64,000 nt of DNA from Rhodanobacter sp. AS-Z3 (GTDB taxonomy: Bacteria; Pseudomonadota; Gammaproteobacteria; Xanthomonadales; Rhodanobacteraceae). Positions 25,305-32,953 of this stretch are shown one piece after another. The translations under genes and the position numbers were made by a program. Numbering within the stretch: position 1 is the first letter of the stretch; each line of letters starts with the position of its first letter. Location of the stretch: assembly GCF_029224025.1 (NCBI RefSeq), contig NZ_CP119392.1:519001-583000 (forward strand). The letters are read 5' to 3'. The notes under the pieces were generated by a model that saw nothing but the letters and a program-made list of their open reading frames with translations, was not told the DNA's origin and did not search any database.

Positions 25305-27128
25305 GTGAACAAGCCTCTCTTGCTGCTGTGCCTTGCCATGCTTGCGCTGGCCAGTGGCGCACCGCCGTTACACGCGGCGGATGTCACCGCGCCCGCGGCT
25401 GATGCACAGCTCAGCGCCGATGCGCGTTTTGAGAAAATCTACAACGACGAATGGGCGTGGCGTACCGGCCAGGCCGGGGTCAGCGCGTCGGGCGAATCCC
25501 AGCCGAACAAGGGCCGGCTCGATCAGGTCGATGCGGGCAGCCAGCAACAGCGACTGATGTATTGGCGTGACGTGCTGAAGCGGCTTGCCGACGTCGAGGT
25601 GGCAAAACTGTCGCCGGCCAACCAGGTCAACTACGAGGTCTACCACGCGCAGATCCGCAACTTCGTGGCCGATCAGCGCTTCAAGAACTGGCAGATGCCG
25701 TTCAACAGCGATTCCGCGTTCTGGTCCGACATCGGCTATGAGTTGCGTGGCGATCATTTGCTGAGCAAGCAGGACTACGAACAGTACCTTGACCGGCTTG
25801 ACCAGATTGCGCCGTATTTCGACCAGCAGATTACCAACATGCGTGCCGGCTTGAAGCGCGGCTTCACGGTTCCCCGTGCGGTGCTGGATGGGCGTGATGT
25901 ATCGATCGCGGCGGTGGCCGAGTTGAAGGACCCCACCGCCAGCAGTTTCTATGCGCCGTTCAAGCACTTGCCGGCATCGCTGCCCGCTGATCAGGCGCAG
26001 GCTCTGCAGGGCCAGGCGTTGCGGCGCATTCGCGACGAGGTGATTCCAGCCTACGCCAAGTTGCTTACTTTCTTCCGCCAGGACTACCTGCCGCATGCGC
26101 GCAAGACCCTGGCGGCCGAGGCGCTGCCCGATGGCAAGGCGTTCTATCAGCAGCAGATCCGCGAATACACCACGCTCGACCTCAGCCCCGACGAGATCCA
26201 CCAGATGGGTGTCGATCAGGTGGCCCAGATCCATGCGCAGATGCTCGCCGTCATCAAGGACACCGACTTCAAAGGCAGCTTCGCCGACTTCCTGCATTTC
26301 CTGCGCACCGATCCGCAGTTCTATGCGAAGTCGCCGGACGAATTGCTGATGCGCAGCGCCTGGGTGGCCAAGGAAGTGGATGGCCAGATCGGCCGCTACT
26401 TCGACCACCTGCCGCGACAGCGCTTCACCATCGAGCCGGTGCCGGCCGATATCGCGCCGTACTACACCTCCGGTCGCGGTGGTCCGGACGTCTATCTGGT
26501 CAACACCTACGACCTGCCTTCGCGGCCGCTGTACAACATGCCGGCGCTGACCCTGCATGAGTCGTATCCCGGCCATGCGCTGCAGCTGGAACTGGCCAAC
26601 GAACAACATGACCTGCCGGCGTTCCGCCGCTACGGCTACATCTCCGCGTACGGCGAAGGCTGGGGTCTGTATTCGGAATATCTTGGCAATGAAATGGGCA
26701 TCTACAAGACGCCTTATCAGCGTTTCGGCTATCTCACCTACCAGATGTGGCGTGCTTGCCGGCTGGTGGTCGACACCGGTATCCATCACCTGGGCTGGAC
26801 GCGCCAACAGGCGATCGACTACCTCACCGTCAATACGGCGTTGTCCGCGCGCGAGATCGCCAATGAAGTGGATCGCTACATCAGCTGGCCGGGTCAGGCG
26901 CTGTCCTACGAGCTGGGCTACCTGAAGATTCGCGAACTGCGGGCCAAGGCGGAGCAGGCGCTCGGGGCGAAGTTTGATATCAGGCATTTCCACGACACCG
27001 TGTTGTCCACCGGTTCGGTGCCATTGCCGGTGCTGCAGAAACGCATCGACCGTTTCATTGCCGATGGTGGTCCAGAGCCGGACTTTGGCCGCGATTGCGC
27101 GAAGTCGAAGGCCGCTTCCACCCCGTGA
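25305..27128 (+). CDS. DUF885-family exported metallopeptidase-like protein
   Basis: A 607-aa protein with a signal peptide (NKPLLLLCLAMLALASGAPP to LHAAD). The GTG at 25305 is preferred because AAGGA lies 6 nt upstream and gives a proper signal sequence; ATG 25269 has no ribosome site. The active-site-like region is HESYPGH (His418, Glu419, His424), an inverted-order relative of HExxH seen in DUF885, with the downstream Glu motif GEGWGLYSE. DUF885 proteins resemble carboxypeptidase Taq/M32-type metallopeptidases; substrate unknown. It stands alone, followed by a toxin-antitoxin pair. Confidence 0.9.
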   Translation: MNKPLLLLCLAMLALASGAPPLHAADVTAPAADAQLSADARFEKIYNDEWAWRTGQAGVSASGESQPNKGRLDQVDAGSQQQRLMYWRDVLKRLADVEVAKLSPANQVNYEVYHAQIRNFVADQRFKNWQMPFNSDSAFWSDIGYELRGDHLLSKQDYEQYLDRLDQIAPYFDQQITNMRAGLKRGFTVPRAVLDGRDVSIAAVAELKDPTASSFYAPFKHLPASLPADQAQALQGQALRRIRDEVIPAYAKLLTFFRQDYLPHARKTLAAEALPDGKAFYQQQIREYTTLDLSPDEIHQMGVDQVAQIHAQMLAVIKDTDFKGSFADFLHFLRTDPQFYAKSPDELLMRSAWVAKEVDGQIGRYFDHLPRQRFTIEPVPADIAPYYTSGRGGPDVYLVNTYDLPSRPLYNMPALTLHESYPGHALQLELANEQHDLPAFRRYGYISAYGEGWGLYSEYLGNEMGIYKTPYQRFGYLTYQMWRACRLVVDTGIHHLGWTRQQAIDYLTVNTALSAREIANEVDRYISWPGQALSYELGYLKIRELRAKAEQALGAKFDIRHFHDTVLSTGSVPLPVLQKRIDRFIADGGPEPDFGRDCAKSKAASTP

Positions 27129-27165
27129 GGTCAGCCGTTGGCGTATGGCGATAACTTCACACATA

Positions 27166-27186
27166 AAGTAATATGAACTCATACTT
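27166..27186. promoter_or_regulatory. Candidate operator of the toxin-antitoxin pair
   Basis: An imperfect dyad, AAGTAATATGA with TCATACTT, lies 20 bp before the antitoxin start in a locally AT-rich patch. Xre-type antitoxins usually repress their own promoter from such a dyad. One inserted base breaks perfect symmetry. Confidence 0.4.
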
Positions 27187-27204
27187 CGTGCAGGGAGTTT
27201 TGCC

Positions 27205-27618
27205 ATGACTGCTCGTCCGGCGCACATCGCTGACGCTTCATCGGGTTACGTGGAGCCTGCCACCATGCTGGCCGGTCCCGCGTTGCGGGCATTCTTCCGG
27301 CTCGCCGAACACTGGCAGTTACGCATTGCCGATCAGCGCAAGCTGCTCGGTGATCCGCCGGAATCCACCTACTACAAGTGGAAACGCCAGCAGGACGGCG
27401 TACTCGGCCGTGACACGCTGGAGCGCATCAGTTACCTGCTGGGTATCTGGAAGTCGCTGCAAATCCTGTTCCCCGATCCAGTCCAGGCCGATGCCTGGTT
27501 GCAGCGGCCAAATACGGCGCCGCTGTTCGGTGGCCATTCGGCGCTGGAGCGCATGTTGTCCGGCAACGTGTCCGACCTGTATGTGGTGCGTCAGTACCTG
27601 GATGCGCAACGCGGTTGA
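27205..27618 (+). CDS. Xre/MbcA/ParS-type antitoxin
   Basis: A 137-aa antitoxin with an Xre-like helix-turn-helix N-terminal half (LRIADQRKLLGDPPESTYYKW) and a C-terminal toxin-binding MbcA/ParS domain (ISYLLGIWKSLQILFPDP, RPNTAPLFGGHSALERMLSG). The ATG at 27205 follows GGGAG at 7 nt. It pairs with the RES-domain gene 94 bp downstream. The antitoxin should neutralise the toxin and repress the operon. The gap between the two genes is longer than in most RES-Xre pairs. Confidence 0.92.
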   Translation: MTARPAHIADASSGYVEPATMLAGPALRAFFRLAEHWQLRIADQRKLLGDPPESTYYKWKRQQDGVLGRDTLERISYLLGIWKSLQILFPDPVQADAWLQRPNTAPLFGGHSALERMLSGNVSDLYVVRQYLDAQRG

Positions 27619-27712
27619 GGGGTGCCGTCGCGGCGAGCGAGACCGGCCACTGCGATCGTTCACACGTTCAATTTTCCGCATGCGCGCGGCAACCAGTGAG
27701 TCCGGATAACCC

Positions 27713-28396
27713 ATGTCGACTGATCTGCCGCCACTGAAGCGCGTTCGCTGGAGCCACGCCTACCGCATCGTGCCCAGTCGCTTTCCACCGATCGGTGTCT
27801 ACGACCGCATCGCCGATCCGGCCGACATGGACGCGCTATTCGCCATCGAGGCGCTGACCAATCCTCGACTGCGCGAGGAAATTGACGCGCTGAAACAGGT
27901 ACCCTGGGCGCGTCGCATCAGCGGACCCGGTTCAACGCCGGTCATGGCCGCGTTCACTCATCTCAACGCGGAAGGCAGCCGCTTCTCCGACGGCAGTTGG
28001 GGCGTGTTCTATGCGGCGCACAGCGTCGCCACGGCGGTGGAGGAAACCGTATATCACCGCGAGAAGTTCATGGCGGCGACCAGCGAGCCCGCATGTGAAT
28101 TGCAAATGCGCTGCTACCGCACCAGCCTGGACAGCAAGCTGCACGACCTGCGCGGTGGCTGGCCGGCCGAACAGGCGGCAGACAGCTATGCCGCCAGCGT
28201 GTCGCTGGCCCGCCAACTGCGCGCCGAGGGCAGCAACGGAATCGTTTTCGACAGTGCCAGGCATGTCGGTGGCGAATGCATCGCAGCGTTCTTTCCGGAT
28301 GTCGTCGCACCTTGCGTGCAGGCCAAACATCTGGTCTATCGCTGGGATGGAAAACGCATTGCGCAGGTACTCGAGGTTTCCGAACTCCGGCGCTGA
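27713..28396 (+). CDS. RES-family toxin (NAD+ phosphorylase)
   Basis: A 227-aa toxin of the RES family. The Arg-, Glu- and Ser-containing regions are YRIVPSRFPP near residue 18, AVEETVYHREKF near 105 and NGIVFDSARHVGGEC near 178. RES toxins such as MbcT degrade NAD+ by phosphorolysis and stop growth unless bound by the Xre/MbcA antitoxin encoded just upstream. The ribosome site at ATG 27713 is weak (GGAT), so toxin synthesis may be low or coupled. There are no signs of nearby mobile DNA. Confidence 0.92.
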   Translation: MSTDLPPLKRVRWSHAYRIVPSRFPPIGVYDRIADPADMDALFAIEALTNPRLREEIDALKQVPWARRISGPGSTPVMAAFTHLNAEGSRFSDGSWGVFYAAHSVATAVEETVYHREKFMAATSEPACELQMRCYRTSLDSKLHDLRGGWPAEQAADSYAASVSLARQLRAEGSNGIVFDSARHVGGECIAAFFPDVVAPCVQAKHLVYRWDGKRIAQVLEVSELRR

Positions 28397-28416
28397 CTTG
28401 CCCAGCCGAGCGCAGC

Positions 28417-29310
28417 TCAGGTATCCGCGTTGGTCGCCCAGCCCTCGCGGGTGCCGCGGGTAAATACGCGATCGGTATCGAGCACGTCGCCTGCCGCGTG
28501 TGCCGGCAGTTCGTGCAGCTTGGCGTAGAGCGGGGTGAAATCCGGGCCGGTGGCTTCGAACAGCTGCTCGAAGTTTTCGATCACGAAATAGGTCTGTTGA
28601 TAGGTGTCGATGCGGTAGCGCGTGCTCATCACGCGCTCCAGGTTGAAGCCGATCCGGTTCGGTGCAGCCGAATCCAGGCTGTAGATCGACTCGCCCTTGG
28701 AGCTGACGATGCCGGCGCCGTAGATGCGCAGGCCGTCGCCGGTGTTGATCAGGCCGAATTCGACGGTGTACCAGTACAGGCGCGTGAGGTTCGTCAGTGC
28801 TTCGGGGCCGATCGCGAACGCCTTCATGCCGCCACGACCATAGGCCTGCATGTAGTCGGCGAACACCGGATTCAGCAACAGCGGCACATGGCCGAACATG
28901 TCGTGGAACAGGTCGGGCTCGCTGAGGTAATCGAGCTGGTCGGGCTTGCGGATCCACCAGCTGACCGGAAAGCGGCGGTTGGCCAGATGGTCGAAGAACA
29001 CCTCGTCCGGCAACAGGCCTTCGACCGCGACCAGCTCCCAGCCGGTGGTTGCACCGAGCACCTTGTTCAGATCGGCGAACTTGGGAATACCGCCATCGCC
29101 GAGGCCGAAGCGCTCCACGCCATCCATGAATTCCTGGCAGGCGCGGCCGGGCAGCAGTTCGCGCTGGCGTTTGAACAGCGTGTCCCAGACTTCATGGTCG
29201 GTCTGGCTGTAGCTGTCCCACGGCTGCTCCACCACACCGGTGGCGTAGACCGGGATGTAGCCGCGGTCGGTCTGTTGGTGTTCGACCTTGCGTGGCGTGG
29301 TGCTTTCCAT
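28417..29310 (-). CDS. phhA: Phenylalanine 4-monooxygenase
   Basis: Non-haem iron, pterin-dependent hydroxylase, 297 aa, the monomeric bacterial form. It converts phenylalanine to tyrosine. Iron ligands are the two His in DLFHDMFGHVPLL near residue 135 and a Glu in YWYTVEFGL near 180. The ATG at 29310 has CGGAG 7 nt upstream. It diverges from an Lrp-family regulator across 138 bp, which probably controls it. No phhB-like pterin dehydratase gene is visible in the immediate area. Confidence 0.96.
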   Translation of the reverse strand: MESTTPRKVEHQQTDRGYIPVYATGVVEQPWDSYSQTDHEVWDTLFKRQRELLPGRACQEFMDGVERFGLGDGGIPKFADLNKVLGATTGWELVAVEGLLPDEVFFDHLANRRFPVSWWIRKPDQLDYLSEPDLFHDMFGHVPLLLNPVFADYMQAYGRGGMKAFAIGPEALTNLTRLYWYTVEFGLINTGDGLRIYGAGIVSSKGESIYSLDSAAPNRIGFNLERVMSTRYRIDTYQQTYFVIENFEQLFEATGPDFTPLYAKLHELPAHAAGDVLDTDRVFTRGTREGWATNADT

Positions 29311-29448
29311 GGGCTGACTCCGGGCGCGCTGGGGTAGACCAACAGCTTAGGGCGAATCCGCCGCACGAAAGTTGTCTTCTTGTACGAAACATCCCACTTT
29401 GTGCACTATCCTTGCGTCGACTCACACATATTCGGTGGCTTGTTGCTC

Positions 29449-29925
29449 ATGACGACGCTGGACCGCACTGATCTTCGCATGTTGGCCGTCTTGCAAAGCG
29501 AGGGCCGCATCACCAACGCCGAGCTGGCCGAGCGGGTCAGCCTGTCGCCATCGGCGTGCCTGCGCCGACTGCAACGGCTGGAGGGCGACAAGGTGATCAC
29601 CGGCTACGCCGCGCAGGTTGACCCGCAGGCGGTCGGCCTGGGTTTGCAGGCCTTTGTGCGGGTGCAGCTGACCAAACATGAAAGCAGCGCGATCGAGAGC
29701 TTTGTCGAACGCGTGAACGCGTGGGAGGAAGTAGTCGCCTGCCATGCGCTGACCGGGGACATGGACTATCTGCTGCATGTCCACGTGACCGACCTGCAGG
29801 ATTTTTCGCGCTTCCTGCTTGATCATCTGTTGAACGCCAGTGGGGTCGGCGATGTCAATTCAAGCTTCGTGCTGCGTACGGTGAAACGGTCACCGTCGCT
29901 GCCGCTGGCTCAGCTTGAGCGATAA
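29449..29925 (+). CDS. Lrp/AsnC-family transcriptional regulator
   Basis: A 158-aa regulator with an N-terminal helix-turn-helix (LDRTDLRMLAVLQSEGRI, ELAERVSLSPSACLRRLQRL) and a C-terminal RAM/ligand-binding domain (VVACHALTGDMDYLLHVHV). The ATG at 29449 gives the standard Lrp start. Lrp proteins assemble as dimers to octamers that sense amino acids. Divergent placement from phhA suggests it responds to phenylalanine or tyrosine and controls phhA. It could also act elsewhere. Confidence 0.93.
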   Translation: MTTLDRTDLRMLAVLQSEGRITNAELAERVSLSPSACLRRLQRLEGDKVITGYAAQVDPQAVGLGLQAFVRVQLTKHESSAIESFVERVNAWEEVVACHALTGDMDYLLHVHVTDLQDFSRFLLDHLLNASGVGDVNSSFVLRTVKRSPSLPLAQLER

Positions 29926-29967
29926 GAGCCTGCGACGCCGCCAAACTAACGCTAAACTAACCAGCTC

Positions 29968-30768
29968 ATGAGCATCGACACCACTTCCGTGCCCGAACGC
30001 GACCTGCTGCGCCCGCTGCGCTATCTGTGGCGCGTGCCGCTGGTGCTGTTGCATATCGTGCTGGGCATCTTGCTGTGTGGTCTGCTGCTGAGCTGGGCCC
30101 AGCAAGTGGTGATGACAGGCGGTCGCGAGCCGTTTGCACACCGGATGACGCGGTTGTGGTCGGTGGGCTTGCTGCGCATCTTCGGTCTGCGCGCGCGCCG
30201 CTTCGGCAAGGCGCAAGATGACCCGGTATTGTTCGTCGCCAACCACACCTCGTGGATCGACATCACCATGCTGCACAGCCAGCGTGCCGCCTGCTTTGTG
30301 GCCAAGGCGGAAATTGCCGGGTGGCCATTGATTGGCTGGCTGGCGAGCAGTGGCGGCACCATTTTCCATCGTCGCGGCAACAACCATTCGTTGTCGGCGG
30401 TGATGCAAGTGATGGTCGAGCGCCTGCGGGCAGGCCACGCGGTGGCCGTGTTCCCCGAAGGTGGCACTGGCTACAACGGTGTACTGAAAGTGTTCCATGC
30501 GCGGATTTTCCAGGCCGCGCTGGATGCCGACGTCACCGTGCAACCGGTGGCGCTGCGCTTTGCCCGTGACGGGCGGCGCGTGCTGGACGCCGGCTTCCGC
30601 GAGCATGAAAGCTTCTTCGCCAACATCGTGCGCATGCTCGGCGCGGCACCAATGGACGCGGAAATCCATTTCCTTGCGCCAGTACCGTCCACCCCCGAGG
30701 CGCGTCGACGGATGGCCGAGTTGTCGCGCGAGCGCATCATCGCTGCTCTGGAAGACCGCCCGGAATGA
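29968..30768 (+). CDS. 1-acyl-glycerol-3-phosphate acyltransferase (PlsC-like)
   Basis: A 266-aa membrane enzyme of the PlsC/LPLAT family. An N-terminal hydrophobic helix (about 20-45) is followed by the catalytic box NHTSWID (His and Asp, near residue 91) and the acceptor-binding box FPEGGTGYNG near 162. It acylates lysophosphatidic acid or a related lysolipid. The stop overlaps the next start as ATGA, so both genes are co-translated. This could be a secondary acyltransferase, since the main plsC is usually elsewhere. Confidence 0.93.
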   Translation: MSIDTTSVPERDLLRPLRYLWRVPLVLLHIVLGILLCGLLLSWAQQVVMTGGREPFAHRMTRLWSVGLLRIFGLRARRFGKAQDDPVLFVANHTSWIDITMLHSQRAACFVAKAEIAGWPLIGWLASSGGTIFHRRGNNHSLSAVMQVMVERLRAGHAVAVFPEGGTGYNGVLKVFHARIFQAALDADVTVQPVALRFARDGRRVLDAGFREHESFFANIVRMLGAAPMDAEIHFLAPVPSTPEARRRMAELSRERIIAALEDRPE

Positions 30769-31784
30769 GTCTGTTGTACGGCAAGGATTTCCGCCCGCCC
30801 TGGCCGCTGCGTAGCGGTCATGTCCAGACCATGCTGTCGTCCAGTGGCGTGCGCCGGCTGTTGTTGCCGAAGGCGGCCAAAACGGTCTTGAAGGGCGCCG
30901 AGCACGTTGTCGTCGATGGCGGGCGCGGCGTACGCCTGTCCGGTGCCTATACCGCGCAAAGCAGTCGTGCGCAGGCACGTGGCCTGGCGGTGTTGTTCCA
31001 TGGCTGGGAAGGCAGTGTCGACTCCACTTATGTGCTGCAAACCGGCAGCCGCCTGCTGCGTGATGGCTGGGACATCTTCCGGCTCAATTTTCGCGACCAC
31101 GGCGACAGCCACGGTCTCAACGAGGCGTTGTTCCACTCCTGCCGCATCGATGAAGTGGTGCATGCGCTGGGTGATATCGCCGAGCGCTGGCCCACGCGAC
31201 CGATGGCGTTGGCCGGATTTTCGCTGGGTGGCAACTTCGCGTTGCGCGCCGCCTTGCAGACGCCGCGTCTGGGCATCCCGCTGAGCTATGTACTCGCCGT
31301 CTGTCCGATCATCGATCCGGGCGCAGGCCTGTTTGCGCTGGAGGAAACGGCGCCCTGGTTTTACCAGGCCTATTTCATGCGCAAGTGGCGCCATTCGTTG
31401 CTGACCAAGCAGCAGGCGTTTCCCGAACACCAGTATTTCGAGATGTCCGAGCTGAATCAGCATTTGCGCGGGCTGACTGAATCGCTGGTCTTGCGGCACA
31501 CCGACTTCAAATCCCTGCAGCAATATCTGGACGGCTATTCGGTGGCCGACGACGCCATGCAGGCGATGCAGATTCCCGCCACCATTCTCACGTCCCGCGA
31601 TGATCCGGTAATCCCGGTCAGCAGCTTCGAGAAGCTCGAATTGCCGCCCAACATCGAGCTGGATCTGGCCGATCACGGTGGCCATTGCGGCTTCATCCGC
31701 GACTGGGGCATGACCAGCTTTTCCGACGATTATATTGCCGGCCGCTTCAATGCGATTGCCGATGCGGAAACACCGGCCGGCTGA
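30765..31784 (+). CDS. YheT-type alpha/beta hydrolase
   Basis: A 339-aa alpha/beta-hydrolase. It has the YheT/ABHD-like N-terminal sequence FRPPWPLRSGHVQTML, HGWEGS near residue 85, the nucleophile elbow GFSLGGN near 150, Asp in TSRDDPVIP near 270 and His in DHGGHCGF near 300. The family hydrolyses esters and possibly lipids, but substrates of bacterial YheT are undefined. The four-base ATGA overlap with the PlsC-like gene suggests a linked lipid role. Confidence 0.93.
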   Translation: MSLLYGKDFRPPWPLRSGHVQTMLSSSGVRRLLLPKAAKTVLKGAEHVVVDGGRGVRLSGAYTAQSSRAQARGLAVLFHGWEGSVDSTYVLQTGSRLLRDGWDIFRLNFRDHGDSHGLNEALFHSCRIDEVVHALGDIAERWPTRPMALAGFSLGGNFALRAALQTPRLGIPLSYVLAVCPIIDPGAGLFALEETAPWFYQAYFMRKWRHSLLTKQQAFPEHQYFEMSELNQHLRGLTESLVLRHTDFKSLQQYLDGYSVADDAMQAMQIPATILTSRDDPVIPVSSFEKLELPPNIELDLADHGGHCGFIRDWGMTSFSDDYIAGRFNAIADAETPAG

Positions 31785-31798
31785 GCCGCGGCTGCGAT

Positions 31799-32410
31799 TC
31801 AATCCGCCGCGTCGAAGGCACGTTGGCGCATCCAGCTGGCGATGCTCATGCGATCGCGGGTGGCCGGCAACACCTCATGTTCGTACATGCCGGACAGGAA
31901 CAACAGCAACGTACCGGCGCGCGGAAAGATGTCGTGGTGGCTGCCGTCGGCAAGGAATAGCCGCAGCGCCCCGCCGTCGGTGTCTTGCCAGTTTCGGTTG
32001 AGGTAGAACACCGCCGAGATGACCCGCGCGTCGCTGCCACGCAGGCGATCGAGATGCCGCGCGTAGCCGGCGCCGGGTCGGTACACCGCATAATGCGACT
32101 CGCAATCCACCAGGCTCAACATGAGCTCGCGCCCCAGTACCAGACGCAGTTCGTCCATGCGATCGGTGAACATCTGCTGCGGCCCGCTCATCGCCTCGCT
32201 CGCAAACCAGTGCGTGCTGTCGCCACGCAATACCGAGGCGGTGCGGTCGGCGCCCGTGCGCGCGGGCAGCAGTTGCCGGGCATCGTGCATCGCCACACAT
32301 TCCTGTGCCAGCGCGTTCGTCTGCGCGTCATCCAGAAACCCGGATACCAGGCACCAGCCATCGTTGGCCAGAGCGACCGCGGCATCGCTGAGATAGGAAG
32401 TGGAAATCAT
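31799..32410 (-). CDS. 2-oxoglutarate/Fe(II)-dependent oxygenase
   Basis: A 203-aa protein with the iron-binding facial triad: HLD (His and Asp) near residue 117 and a distal His in MYEHEVLPA near 180, with Arg in TRDRMSIASW for 2-oxoglutarate. It belongs to the prolyl-4-hydroxylase-like 2OG oxygenases; the target could be a protein residue or a small molecule. Its stop lies 14 bp from the YheT stop, convergently. The ribosome site at ATG 32410 is weak. Confidence 0.88.
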   Translation of the reverse strand: MISTSYLSDAAVALANDGWCLVSGFLDDAQTNALAQECVAMHDARQLLPARTGADRTASVLRGDSTHWFASEAMSGPQQMFTDRMDELRLVLGRELMLSLVDCESHYAVYRPGAGYARHLDRLRGSDARVISAVFYLNRNWQDTDGGALRLFLADGSHHDIFPRAGTLLLFLSGMYEHEVLPATRDRMSIASWMRQRAFDAAD

Positions 32411-32520
32411 CGGACGCCTGGCTACGTGGAGCCGCGAGGTGACTGTCTCTCAGCAGGCCAGTGAGTCCGGCGCGGAGTGGCAGGCTGCCCGCGTGGCAGC
32501 GTCGCAGCATCGCTGGATCG

Positions 32521-32733
32521 TCAGCGCTTGCGCAAGGGGTCGAGCAGTTTGCCCAGGCCGTTGTGATCGAGTTCCAGCATCAAGGCCAGCAACTGACCCA
32601 GCTGCCCGGGCGGAAACCCTTCGCGCGCAAACCAGGCCAGATAGGCGCCAGGCAAGTCCGCGATCAGGCGACCCTGATACTTGCCGTAAGGCATCCGCAC
32701 GGTGACCAGCTCCTGCAAGTCTGCAGGCTTCAT
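32521..32733 (-). CDS. DUF3820-family small protein
   Basis: A 70-aa protein covering a full DUF3820 domain (MPYGKYQGRLIADLPGAYLAWFAREGFPPGQLGQLL). The ATG at 32733 has GAAGG 7 nt upstream; the longer upstream frame is low-complexity and rejected. In Pseudomonas a family member is described as a putative quorum-regulated virulence factor, and DUF3820 resembles part of exonuclease-associated proteins. I assign no function. It diverges from the hybrid kinase. Confidence 0.85.
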   Translation of the reverse strand: MKPADLQELVTVRMPYGKYQGRLIADLPGAYLAWFAREGFPPGQLGQLLALMLELDHNGLGKLLDPLRKR

Positions 32734-32953
32734 GCCGATGCCTTCACGACCACCCAGCCAGCATGCCCGCCGATCGGCTGGGGCCCGACGGGCAGGGGGT
32801 GGCATTTGTCCGTCCTGCGCGGCGGGGACGAGGGCGTTGAAGTCATGCCGCACAGCATTCCCGTTGCCGCGATCGCGGTCAACCGGATATGGTCCCAAGG
32901 GGACGCTGCGCGTTACGCGTTACGATGGTGGGACAGCTACGGAGCGGCATGCA

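Noticed and set aside
25368..27227. 619-codon antisense frame over the DUF885 gene
   Set aside because: Mirror of the coding strand, with no motif.
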